From: an uncultured bacterium
Lineage (GTDB): Bacteria; Patescibacteriota; Saccharimonadia; Saccharimonadales; Saccharimonadaceae
Length of the DNA stretch: 7,200 nucleotides
Direction of reading: 5' to 3'
Assembly (NCBI GenBank): GCA_937930585.1
Contig: CALHCA010000020.1
Location: forward strand, 1-7,200
This document shows, one piece after another, positions 1 through 6,114 of the stretch. Under the pieces are notes generated by a model. That model searched no databases, was not told where the DNA came from, and saw only the letters and a program-made list of their open reading frames with translations. The first letter of the stretch is position 1. Each line of letters begins with the position of its first letter. The translations under genes were made by a program, and so were the position numbers.

Positions 1-183
1 TCCAAAATAAACACTCTCACTTCGCCCTAATCGTTTCGAAAGCACATCTGTTAGTGTTAGTAAGGCTTTAACTAATCGTTGGTCATTTGATGTTGCTGTT
101 GGAAACACTAAACATAAGAGATAACTTAGTGAATCTGTAGAACTTCGCCATCCCAATATTGAAACGCGCGAGGAATTCGGACA
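1..183 (-). other. Partial open frame at the left edge, unidentified; possible gene remnant
   Basis: On the minus strand one frame stays open from a stop at 184-186 to the window edge, giving about 61 residues (CPNSSRV... to ...RSESVYFG). The second half, around NDQRLVKALLTLTDVLSKR, looks like a plausible amphipathic helix, but I recognise no family. There is no ATG and no ribosome binding site near the open start; only TTG (154-156) and GTG codons are available. The stretch contains a TTCGAA palindrome at 35-40, as the host-like right part does. It could be the remains of a host gene cut by insertion of the neighbouring restriction island, or a chance open frame. Confidence that it is coding is low. 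Confidence 0.2.
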
Positions 184-279
184 TTAGGAATTAGATACCA
201 TCTGCAGGGAAAAAAGAAAGGTTTACCCTTTGACATACTTATCAGCACTCAGGACAATTATCGCCCCGAGAAGCACCCA
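184..279. other. Non-coding spacer after the restriction operon
   Basis: This stretch follows the stop of the HEPN-like gene. It holds a weak possible terminator (210-231) and two tiny frames on the minus strand: 12 codons from an ATG at 280 that overlaps the preceding stop as TGATG, and 36 codons from an ATG at 236, ending at 126. Neither has a ribosome binding site or recognisable content. No tRNA or attachment-site repeat was seen. Confidence 0.4.
210..231 (-). terminator. Weak candidate intrinsic terminator after the HEPN-like gene
   Basis: On the minus strand AAAGG, a five-base loop and CCTTT form a short 5-bp stem, followed by C and a run of six T (210-215). It lies about 50 nt past the stop of the HEPN-like gene, where the end of the restriction operon would be expected. 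The stem is short and A/T-heavy, so it may be inefficient. Confidence 0.35.
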
Positions 280-705
280 TCAATAGCCGCGATATTTGTA
301 CAACATATCGGATAGCCTTTCGTTCTCACGGATAAAATCAGTCAGATATTCCTCCGTGATATAAAACTGCTCGCCAGATCTCTTGACCTTCGTTGCCATA
401 ACCTGCCCATCATCTGATGATGTGACTCTGAATCCATGAATAATACGATTGCGTTTTTCCACCAATTCCGCAAACTTCTCTCCGATATCCTCTCCAGCCT
501 CTATCGTTATCGTCTTTGTAATAACTGACTTCAGCCACCCGGATTCCATGTCGATGAGGTTATACCATGAGTAGGAATCATCGGTGTGTAGTATATTTTC
601 AATTACAAATCCGTTGTTAGAGCTGAACACGGACAGTGCTGTGCCCAGCAGCAACCTGTAACGCTCAGATGGCAACGACTGCCTTGTTGGAGTTATGTCA
701 TACAT
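280..705 (-). CDS. HEPN-like putative ribonuclease associated with the restriction-modification operon
   Basis: A 141-residue soluble, mostly helical protein with no signal peptide or membrane segment. Its key feature is KRNRIIHG near residue 85, which fits the HEPN ribonuclease signature R-x(4-6)-H with a polar residue right after the Arg (catalytic pair R85 and H90, counted from the ATG). Predicted helices flank it: an N-terminal one around YRLLLGTALSVF, one before the motif (GEKFAELVEK) and a C-terminal one (YLTDFIRENERLSDMLYKY). The frame could start at GTG 711, overlapping the preceding stop, but the strong GGGGAGG at 713-719 is 7 nt from ATG 705 and only 1 nt from the GTG, so I choose the ATG. 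It is the last gene of the operon, 2 nt after the specificity gene. HEPN RNases sit in restriction loci in other systems (PrrC, RloC); a guard or abortive-infection role here is inference. No MNT-type antitoxin partner is visible. Confidence 0.7.
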   Translation of the reverse strand: MYDITPTRQSLPSERYRLLLGTALSVFSSNNGFVIENILHTDDSYSWYNLIDMESGWLKSVITKTITIEAGEDIGEKFAELVEKRNRIIHGFRVTSSDDGQVMATKVKRSGEQFYITEEYLTDFIRENERLSDMLYKYRGY

Positions 706-707
706 AC

Positions 708-1352
708 TCACGCCTCCCCAGTCACAGCTTGACGGTTAATGAACGCCAGATACTGCTCGTACTTTCGAAGTATCATGTTCTTTGCATACTGCTCCATGTA
801 CTCATAATCTGGATTGCCCTTGTCATCAACAGGAAGCATAATTTTTGATTTCACCATACGTATTGGGCGCCACTTGCGAGCATATTGGAACAAGATTCCT
901 TGTTGCTCAATCGCCTTAATGAGAAAACAAGCCTCTTCTCGTGACATCTCATGGTCGCGGAGGTATAGCGGATTGATATCATGAGAGCAAGTAAACTCAG
1001 TCGCTTGGTAAAAAGCATGTCCCACCGAACCGTTGTTCGTTACAGCAATAGCACGCCCCGGAAACAGCTTCTTTTCTAACGGCGAATTATTCAAATCGCC
1101 TGTTTTAGTACCATGCTCGATTTCCTCAAGTGTCAGAAAATGTGTGACTCCATTATTTGAACCTGTTGCTCCCAAGAAGGGGATTGTTCCTGTACCATCA
1201 GCTTCTGGCTTCTTGTTATAAAAACCCTTCTTAATATCGAACACTTCAGCAAAGCCAAATTGCTTCCACTCCTTCTCATCAAGAGCCGGAATATCCTTGT
1301 ACTCCAACTGGGAGAGCTGCCCACCAATGAAATTCTTATACCGCATGAGCAT
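708..1352 (-). CDS. Restriction specificity subunit (S), C-terminal half with second target-recognition domain
   Basis: This frame of 214 codons encodes the second half of a two-TRD S protein. It starts with a linker, then an LDEKEWKQF motif at about residue 25 that mirrors LSEKEWKAF in the first half. A TRD follows (about 35-170), then the conserved LPVDDKGNPDYEYM segment (173-186) and a closing helix ending in YEQYLAFINRQ, as in type I/BcgI-like S subunits (HsdS/PF01420 style). It lies one frame away from the N-terminal half; a single extra G in the G tract at 1354-1361 would fuse them. Two in-frame ATGs, at 1352 and 1346, follow the tract. The second has the G-run 7 nt upstream, which could act as a ribosome binding site, so independent expression of this half is possible. 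Its TGA stop lies 2 nt before the HEPN-like gene's ATG. Confidence 0.8.
   Translation of the reverse strand: MLMRYKNFIGGQLSQLEYKDIPALDEKEWKQFGFAEVFDIKKGFYNKKPEADGTGTIPFLGATGSNNGVTHFLTLEEIEHGTKTGDLNNSPLEKKLFPGRAIAVTNNGSVGHAFYQATEFTCSHDINPLYLRDHEMSREEACFLIKAIEQQGILFQYARKWRPIRMVKSKIMLPVDDKGNPDYEYMEQYAKNMILRKYEQYLAFINRQAVTGEA
713..719 (-). promoter_or_regulatory. Strong ribosome binding site inside the 3' end of the specificity gene
   Basis: GGGGAGG on the minus strand lies within the last codons of the specificity-subunit gene, 7 nt before ATG 705 of the HEPN-like gene. It decides the start of that gene in favour of ATG 705 over GTG 711. The 2-nt gap between the TGA (708-710) and the ATG is typical of translational coupling. 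Confidence 0.65.
795..836 (-). repeat. Internal direct repeat copy 2 of the S gene (LPVDD-GNPDY-YM segment)
   Basis: This 42-bp segment matches 1382-1423 at 34 of 42 positions by direct comparison and encodes the conserved segment after the second TRD. The copies lie 587 bp apart in the same orientation, reflecting the pseudo-symmetric two-fold structure of S subunits. Confidence 0.7.
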
Positions 1353-1846
1353 ACCCCCCCCAATTTAGTGGAGTAAAGCGTCATGTAGACATAGTCAGGA
1401 TTGCCCCTGTCGTCGACAGGGAGCAGGATTTGCTTTGCTGCCAAGTCATTACTCGATAACTGATTGCCATAATTCGTTCCAGAAGCAATGCGTTCTGCCA
1501 TAGTTACAGTGAACAGCCCTATAGCAGGATTTAACTCGATATTCTTATATTGCAAGCAATGAACCTTCATATCCAAGGATGCTGTATATGGATGGTAAAA
1601 TGCATTGCCTAAAAACGACATGGAAACGAAATTAGAATACGCGCGATAATTCTTATCATCGCAAATATTCGTAAATCCATTGATGCCATTATTCTGTGAC
1701 GTAACTCGAATTCTCGGATACATGCCATCCTTCAAGATGTAATTACTAACCAATGCACCAGTAGGAACATTTCCTTGTTTCTTCATACGAAATTCGGTGT
1801 TAATCGGGAATGCTTTCCACTCCTTCTCACTCAGTCTTTTCATCAT
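1133..1846 (-). CDS. Restriction specificity subunit (S), N-terminal half, truncated by a frameshift
   Basis: Only the first part (about residues 1-164, to 1354) is genuine S-subunit sequence: LSEKEWKAF near the start, a target-recognition domain, then LPVDDRGNPDYVYM (1382-1423), which is repeated almost exactly in the C-terminal half. After the G8 tract the frame runs on for about 73 low-complexity, non-homologous residues to a TGA at 1133, while the real continuation lies in the other frame. With nine G the two halves would give a protein of about 380 residues, close to the roughly 340 of BcgI's S subunit. GTG 1849 and ATGs 1846 and 1843 are all in frame; AAGGA at 1855-1858 sits 8 nt from ATG 1846, so I choose that. 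The start overlaps the end of the upstream nuclease-methylase gene by 20 nt, pointing to one transcript and coupled translation. Confidence 0.8.
   Translation of the reverse strand: MMKRLSEKEWKAFPINTEFRMKKQGNVPTGALVSNYILKDGMYPRIRVTSQNNGINGFTNICDDKNYRAYSNFVSMSFLGNAFYHPYTASLDMKVHCLQYKNIELNPAIGLFTVTMAERIASGTNYGNQLSSNDLAAKQILLPVDDRGNPDYVYMTLYSTKLGGVCSCGIRISLVGSSPSWSTRIFRLLMRRSGSNLALLKCSILRRVFITRSQKLMVQEQSPSWEQQVQIMESHIF
1354..1361 (-). repeat. Homopolymeric G8 tract, candidate phase-variation switch
   Basis: Eight consecutive C on the plus strand (G on the coding strand) sit at the junction between the two target-recognition domains of the specificity gene. The two half-frames differ by exactly one base: nine (or six, or twelve) G would make the gene continuous, while eight gives the truncated form. 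Homopolymeric G/C runs in restriction specificity and methylase genes are well-known slipped-strand phase-variation sites. The run also contains G-GGG-GGG in the zero frame, which fits the X-XXY-YYZ layout of a -1 ribosomal slippery site, and a -1 shift would also restore the frame. A sequencing or assembly error in the run is the trivial alternative. Confidence 0.75.
1382..1423 (-). repeat. Internal direct repeat copy 1 of the S gene (LPVDD-GNPDY-YM segment)
   Basis: Partner of the copy at 795-836. It encodes the conserved segment after the first TRD, just upstream (in coding sense) of the G8 tract. Most differences are synonymous, so protein conservation and possibly recombination keep the copies alike. 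Confidence 0.7.
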
Positions 1847-3755
1847 CACTACTTTCCTTAAACAAATACTCGCGGTTCTGCATAACCATAGAGAACTCGA
1901 ACGTCAAATAGTTACCAATAGACTTCTCAAAGTCGGCATCAGTCGGAATCTCGTCGTTAAAATAATAGAAACTATGCAACCACTCGTCGCTCGCCTCAAC
2001 CGTAGACTCAACACAGAACTTCGATGGCGCCTCAACACGCCCGAACCACACGTCCAGCAGGTGCTGGTGCTTGTCCTTGGCAGAATCACCTTCGACAAGT
2101 CCAACATGTGCTCTCACATCGTAGCCGTCATCTCTGAAATCGATGAACTTGCAAATTTTATCCTTCGGATGCGGCTCATGTGCAGTAAACACAGCGATGA
2201 CCGGATTCGTGCCCACACTATAGAATGTGTCCGTGTTACAAGTGATAACGCCCTCAAGCGTGTGATATTTCATGATAGCATCCTTGAAAGCCTGCTCAGC
2301 CTTGGACTTGCCCGTCATAGAAGACTGCGGAACAATAACAGCCGCACGCGCTCCAACCGTCAAAGAATCCAGCATGTGCTCGATGAAGGAAAGTTCATAT
2401 TGGCTTGGGTCAGCCTTGGTACCCTGCGAGTACGGTGGATTCATCAGTCCGATCGTTGCACCCTTCAGCTGAACCTGTGCTGGGTTCTTAGCCAGAAAGT
2501 CGCTACATTCGAGATTGCTATTGCCATCACGGCGCAGAATCATGTTCGCAGCAGCAACGGCAAACATATTGCTCTGAAGCTCAAAGCCGTGAAGCTGCTT
2601 CTTCTTAATATTCTTTCTCTGCTGGTCACTGTCCGCCATGGAGAGCATCTTGTGCATGGCAGAAATCAGGAATCCTGCCGTGCCGCACGTCGGGTCGAGT
2701 ACCACGTCGTCAGGCTGTATATCCACTAAATCACACATAAGGTCAGTGATGTGACGAGGCGTTAGAATAATACCCAGCGTCTGACCATCGCCACCAGAAT
2801 AGCTCATGAACTCGCCGTAAAAGCGCCCGATGAAATCCTCGGAGGTCTTCTGATACTTGATGTTCTTAAACACGTGCTCGTACAAAAACTCCGTGTAAAA
2901 CTTCAGTGGCGTCTTACCTAGTGTGTTATTAACTTCGTTCAATCTGAAACTGGTCTGCAAGATAGCGAACTCCGCAAGGAGCTTGTCCTTCTTCGCATCC
3001 GGCCCCACATTGGAGCGGGTTAGGCGCGTTTTGATGGCATTCATCAGCTTGTCGCCATCGCGGCTACCCGCAATCTGGTCTCCTGTCAGCGAATCGACAC
3101 TGAAACCACCAAATTCGATTTCATCAAGCGCGAGCAGAATACCAGCGACGACCAACGGCTTGTCCTGCTCTTTCAACGTGCCATATGTACGCAAATACTC
3201 GTGAAGATCAGCAGCATCCTTGAGGATCTGCTCCGTCGTCTTTTCAACATCGGTAGCCTCTTCCAGAACATACCTCGTGTAGTACTCGTTAATGTTTCCC
3301 GGCGAGAACCAGATAAACGATTCAATATCAGGTAGCTGCTTGTAGCCCTCACGGTCATCAACCCAAAGCGGCGTAATCTTGTGATGCTTCTCATCACCGG
3401 ACACACCGACTGCAAACACCTTCTTGAATGCGCTGTTCTGAGCGATATGCTTCCCATAAAAGTAAGCACCGTTGACCGCATAATCGGTTACTGACTTAAC
3501 TTCCGTATCAATAACGCCCTTATTGGTCAGATTGACATGCTTATCAAGTGCCGCCTTATCCTCGATAACAAGGACAAAATCGCCAATAACAGCGACGTAC
3601 TCGGGATATCCTGCATTACCTGTTCCTCGCTTCGACGCAGTCTTTAGCGCGTCATCAATTTCCTTCGTATTACTACCCTGAGCGTCGAACTTGATACCAC
3701 ACTCATCAAGCTGCTTTGCTACCCAAAGGTCGGTCTTTACTTCCTTCTTTACCAT
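1827..3755 (-). CDS. BcgI-like (Type IIB) restriction endonuclease/N6-adenine methyltransferase fusion subunit
   Basis: A 642-residue protein combining cutting and methylation. The N-terminal region (about 1-160) carries a PD-(D/E)xK-type nuclease pattern: P51-E52, D59 and E65-x-K67 in YPEYVAVIGDFVLVIEDKA, each on or next to a hydrophobic strand. A helical linker (about 165-300) leads to an N6_Mtase domain (about 300-540) with the S-adenosylmethionine-binding motif DPTCGTAGF (354-362) and the catalytic NPPY (439-442). Length and layout match the A subunit of BcgI (about 640 residues), which works with a separate S protein and needs no helicase subunit. The next gene is such an S subunit, and no HsdR-like gene is in view. 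A plain HsdM with an accessory N-terminus is less likely because of the ExK motif. The ATG at 3755 has GGGAG 9 nt upstream. Base composition and TGA stop differ from the neighbouring fusA, suggesting transfer. Confidence 0.85.
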   Translation of the reverse strand: MVKKEVKTDLWVAKQLDECGIKFDAQGSNTKEIDDALKTASKRGTGNAGYPEYVAVIGDFVLVIEDKAALDKHVNLTNKGVIDTEVKSVTDYAVNGAYFYGKHIAQNSAFKKVFAVGVSGDEKHHKITPLWVDDREGYKQLPDIESFIWFSPGNINEYYTRYVLEEATDVEKTTEQILKDAADLHEYLRTYGTLKEQDKPLVVAGILLALDEIEFGGFSVDSLTGDQIAGSRDGDKLMNAIKTRLTRSNVGPDAKKDKLLAEFAILQTSFRLNEVNNTLGKTPLKFYTEFLYEHVFKNIKYQKTSEDFIGRFYGEFMSYSGGDGQTLGIILTPRHITDLMCDLVDIQPDDVVLDPTCGTAGFLISAMHKMLSMADSDQQRKNIKKKQLHGFELQSNMFAVAAANMILRRDGNSNLECSDFLAKNPAQVQLKGATIGLMNPPYSQGTKADPSQYELSFIEHMLDSLTVGARAAVIVPQSSMTGKSKAEQAFKDAIMKYHTLEGVITCNTDTFYSVGTNPVIAVFTAHEPHPKDKICKFIDFRDDGYDVRAHVGLVEGDSAKDKHQHLLDVWFGRVEAPSKFCVESTVEASDEWLHSFYYFNDEIPTDADFEKSIGNYLTFEFSMVMQNREYLFKESSDDEKTE

Positions 3756-3764
3756 TTTTAAAAG

Positions 3765-3771
3765 CTCCCTT
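3765..3771 (-). promoter_or_regulatory. Ribosome binding site of the nuclease-methylase gene
   Basis: AAGGGAG on the minus strand, 9 nt before the ATG at 3755. It supports that start and shows the gene is translated independently of fusA. Confidence 0.6.
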
Positions 3772-3790
3772 TTTTATTATATTTTATACT

Positions 3791-3799
3791 ATTATATCA
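3791..3799 (-). promoter_or_regulatory. Extended -10 promoter of the restriction operon
   Basis: TGATATAAT on the minus strand is a perfect extended -10 element (TGn followed by the consensus TATAAT). A start of transcription near 3784 would leave a leader of about 30 nt before the nuclease-methylase ATG. There is no good -35; the position expected for it overlaps the T-run of the fusA terminator, which is tolerable for an extended -10 promoter. Confidence 0.6.
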
Positions 3800-3811
3800 T
3801 ACATTAAATAT

Positions 3812-3843
3812 AAAAAACCACCTCCCGAAAGAGGTAGTTTTTA
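3812..3843 (-). terminator. Intrinsic terminator of fusA
   Basis: On the minus strand, just past the fusA stop, AACTACCTC and GAGGTGGTT form a 9-bp stem (one G-T pair) around a 6-nt loop, followed by a run of T down to 3812. The flanking A-run on the other side makes it potentially bidirectional. It isolates fusA from the restriction operon. Confidence 0.85.
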
Positions 3844-3857
3844 AGTTTTCGAAATTA

Positions 3858-5948
3858 TTATTTAGCGTTTCGCTTTTCGATAATTTCTTGTGCAACGTTA
3901 GGCGGAACTTCTTCGTATTGCGCAAGCTCCATTGTTGAAGCTGCACGACCTTTACTCATTGAGCGTAGGTCTGAAGTGTAGCCGAACATATTTGCAAGAG
4001 GCACGAAACCTTTAACGAGTTTTGTTCCGCCCATTAGATCTTCCATAGCGTCGATTCGACCGCGTCGTGAGTTCAAGTCTCCAATTACATCACCCATAAA
4101 TTCTTCAGGAGTTGTAATTTCAACTTTCATCACAGGCTCAAGAAGAACTGGGTTTGCCTTCTTAATACCTTCACGAGTTGAAAGCGCACCGGCCAATTTA
4201 AAGGCTAATTCGCTCGAGTCGACATCGTGGTAAGAACCATCGTAAAGTGTAGCCTTAACGTCAACTACTGGGTAGCCAGCAATCACACCGCCTTCAAGCG
4301 TTTCAAGCACACCTTGTTCAACTGGTTTGCGGTATTCTTGTGGCACAACACCACCTTTAATTTCATCAAAGAATTCGAAGCCTTTTCCTGGTTCATTTGG
4401 TTCAAAGCGAATCCAAACATCACCATATTGACCACGACCACCAGACTGTTTTGCGTGTTTACCTTGAGCTTCAGCAGTTCCACGAATAGTTTCACGGAAG
4501 GCAACTTGTGGTTCACCAACATTAGCTTCAACGTTAAATTCACGCTTCATTCGGTCGATCAAGATATCAAGGTGAAGCTCACCCATTCCCGACATAATTG
4601 TTTGACCAGTTTCTTCGTCTGTATGAACTCGGAAAGTTGGATCTTCTTCAGCAAGTCGTTGAAGAGCAATCCCCATTTTTTCTTGGTCGGCTTTCGTTTT
4701 TGGCTCAACCGCAATCGAAACTGGAGGTTCGGCGAACTCAATACCTTCAAGAATCACACCATGATTCAAATCACAAAGAGTTGCACCAGTTGTAACATCT
4801 TTCAAGCCAACAACAGCAGCAATGTCACCAGCAGTAACTTCTGAAATTTCTTCACGCTTATCGGCGTGCATTCGAACGATTCGTCCGATTCGTTCTTTTT
4901 TACCAGTCATTGTATTAAGAACATACGATCCAGCAGTAATCTTACCACTATAAACGCGCACAAATACGAGTTTTCCAACGAATGGGTCAGTCGCAATCTT
5001 AAATGCTAGCGCAGAAGTTGGTTCATCTACAGATGGTTTGCGTTCAATAGCTTCACCAGTTTTTGCATCAGTTCCTTTAATCGAAGCAATATCAAGTGGG
5101 CTTGGAAGATAGTCATTGATAAGATCAAGAACCTTTTCCACGATCACACCACGGCCATCACCACCAGTTACCAAGAAGAAATCACCAGCAAGAACTCGTT
5201 TTCGAAGCGCAGCTTTAAGTTCAGGAATTGTAATTGATTCCTCACCTTCTTCGAAGAATCGCATCATCAATTCATCGTCAGCTTCAACCGCATTTTCAAC
5301 AAGCAATGAACGTGCGTTTTTAGCTTTTTCAAGCATATCTGCTGGAATTTCACCAACTTTCAACTCATGGTCAGCGTAGTTATCATAAGTGTAAGCTTTC
5401 ATGTCAATAAGGTCGACAACACCATTAATTTCTTGTTCGAAACCAATTGGCAAGTGAATTGGGAAAGCTTGTTTACTTAAACGATCGTGAATTGATTTAA
5501 TTGATTTATAGAAGTCACCACCAGTTTGGTTAATTTTATTAATAAAACAAACGCGTGGTACACCATATTTATCAGCCTGTCGCCAAACAGTTTCAGACTG
5601 AGCTTCCACACCCATTTTACCATCAAAAACAGTCACGGCACCGTCAAGAACGCGTAGTGAACGCTCCACTTCGGCAGTAAAGTCGATGTGCCCTGGGGTA
5701 TCGATAATATTAATTTTGTGGTCTTTCCAGAAACAAGTAACAGCAGCAGAAGTAATTGTAATACCTCGCTCTTTCTCTTGAGCCATCCAGTCGGTTGTTG
5801 CACCATCACCTTCACCACGAACAACACCGATTTTGTGTGTCAAACCAGTTCGGTAAAGAATACCTTCTGTTGTTGTAGTTTTACCGGCATCAATGTGCGC
5901 AATAATACCAACATTTCGGAAATTTTCCAATGGAGTATTTTTATTCAT
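3858..5948 (-). CDS. fusA: Translation elongation factor G
   Basis: A 696-residue translational GTPase of normal EF-G length, which moves tRNA and mRNA through the ribosome and acts with RRF in ribosome recycling. Domain I has the P-loop AHIDAGKTT (17-25), switch [10 protein letters not shown] (61-69) and DTPGH (83-87). Domains II (about 315-395), III (about 410-480, with [10 protein letters not shown] at 453-462), IV (about 485-605, with GGRGQYGDV at 503-511) and V (to about 685) follow in order. Two guanine-recognition motifs are odd: G4 reads NKIN (137-140) where the family has NKxD, and the place of G5 (SA-x) reads TGGDGRG (261-267) with local length changes. The ATG at 5948 is preceded by AGAGG 6 nt upstream. 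It has its own promoter and terminator and is not next to rpsL, rpsG or tuf. The TAA stop and TTCGAA-rich sequence match the genes to its right. Confidence 0.97.
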   Translation of the reverse strand: MNKNTPLENFRNVGIIAHIDAGKTTTTEGILYRTGLTHKIGVVRGEGDGATTDWMAQEKERGITITSAAVTCFWKDHKINIIDTPGHIDFTAEVERSLRVLDGAVTVFDGKMGVEAQSETVWRQADKYGVPRVCFINKINQTGGDFYKSIKSIHDRLSKQAFPIHLPIGFEQEINGVVDLIDMKAYTYDNYADHELKVGEIPADMLEKAKNARSLLVENAVEADDELMMRFFEEGEESITIPELKAALRKRVLAGDFFLVTGGDGRGVIVEKVLDLINDYLPSPLDIASIKGTDAKTGEAIERKPSVDEPTSALAFKIATDPFVGKLVFVRVYSGKITAGSYVLNTMTGKKERIGRIVRMHADKREEISEVTAGDIAAVVGLKDVTTGATLCDLNHGVILEGIEFAEPPVSIAVEPKTKADQEKMGIALQRLAEEDPTFRVHTDEETGQTIMSGMGELHLDILIDRMKREFNVEANVGEPQVAFRETIRGTAEAQGKHAKQSGGRGQYGDVWIRFEPNEPGKGFEFFDEIKGGVVPQEYRKPVEQGVLETLEGGVIAGYPVVDVKATLYDGSYHDVDSSELAFKLAGALSTREGIKKANPVLLEPVMKVEITTPEEFMGDVIGDLNSRRGRIDAMEDLMGGTKLVKGFVPLANMFGYTSDLRSMSKGRAASTMELAQYEEVPPNVAQEIIEKRNAK

Positions 5949-6039
5949 TTGATTCCTCTTAAATTTATTATTTTATTGCTGTTTCACGCTAGTTTTGTTG
6001 TTTTTTCGAAACCAGCACAAAAACAGCGCTTCGCTAACA
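5949..6039 (-). other. 5' leader of fusA
   Basis: From the predicted promoter start near 6033 to the fusA ATG is a leader of about 85 nt. It contains a small AGCG/CGCT hairpin near its 5' end followed by a short T-run, then an A-rich stretch and the AGAGG ribosome binding site (5955-5959). I see no known riboswitch or leader peptide. An attenuator role for the small hairpin is possible but weak. Confidence 0.35.
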
Positions 6040-6068
6040 ATTTTATCATATTTTTTAAAATCTGTAAA
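6040..6068 (-). promoter_or_regulatory. Promoter of fusA
   Basis: On the minus strand TTTACA (6063-6068) and TAAAAT (6040-6045) are separated by exactly 17 nt. The -10 is preceded by TGA, making an extended -10 (TGATAAAAT). The resulting transcript would start near 6033. Confidence 0.75.
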
Positions 6069-6080
6069 GTAAAAATATCT

Positions 6081-6113
6081 AAAAGAAAAAGCCAGATTAT
6101 CTGACTTAAAAAA
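6081..6113 (-). terminator. Intrinsic terminator after the small membrane protein gene
   Basis: AAGTCAGA and TCTGGCTT on the minus strand pair over 8 bp (one G-T pair) around a 3-nt loop, followed by TTTTTCTTTT. It begins 8 nt after the stop of the 65-residue gene and ends just upstream of the fusA -35 box, cleanly separating the two units. A-runs on both sides make it potentially bidirectional. Confidence 0.8.
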
Positions 6114-6114
6114 A

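Noticed and set aside
126..236. 36-codon minus-strand frame starting at ATG 236
   Set aside because: No ribosome binding site, no recognisable content, and it overlaps the probable terminator.
1133..1353. The tail of the N-terminal specificity frame after the G tract
   Set aside because: Its roughly 73 residues are out of frame with the true continuation and show no domain, so I do not treat it as a functional protein segment.
1797..2729. Plus-strand open frame of 310 codons opposite the nuclease-methylase gene
   Set aside because: It is an antisense shadow of a gene with clear methylase motifs; its translation is rich in Arg, Leu and His with no recognisable domain, and it lacks a ribosome binding site.
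4227..4844. Plus-strand open frame of 205 codons inside fusA
   Set aside because: Antisense shadow of EF-G, with an Asn/Phe/Thr-rich translation produced by the fusA codon pattern.
3858..5948. EF-G as a tetracycline-resistance ribosomal protection protein (TetM-like)
   Set aside because: Length of 696 and the domain IV/V sequence, including GGRGQYGDV and the [11 protein letters not shown] region, are typical of housekeeping EF-G.
6018..6036. Small AGCG/CGCT hairpin followed by a T-run in the fusA leader, as an attenuator
   Set aside because: The stem is only 4-5 bp and the T-run is short; it is too weak to call a terminator or riboswitch.
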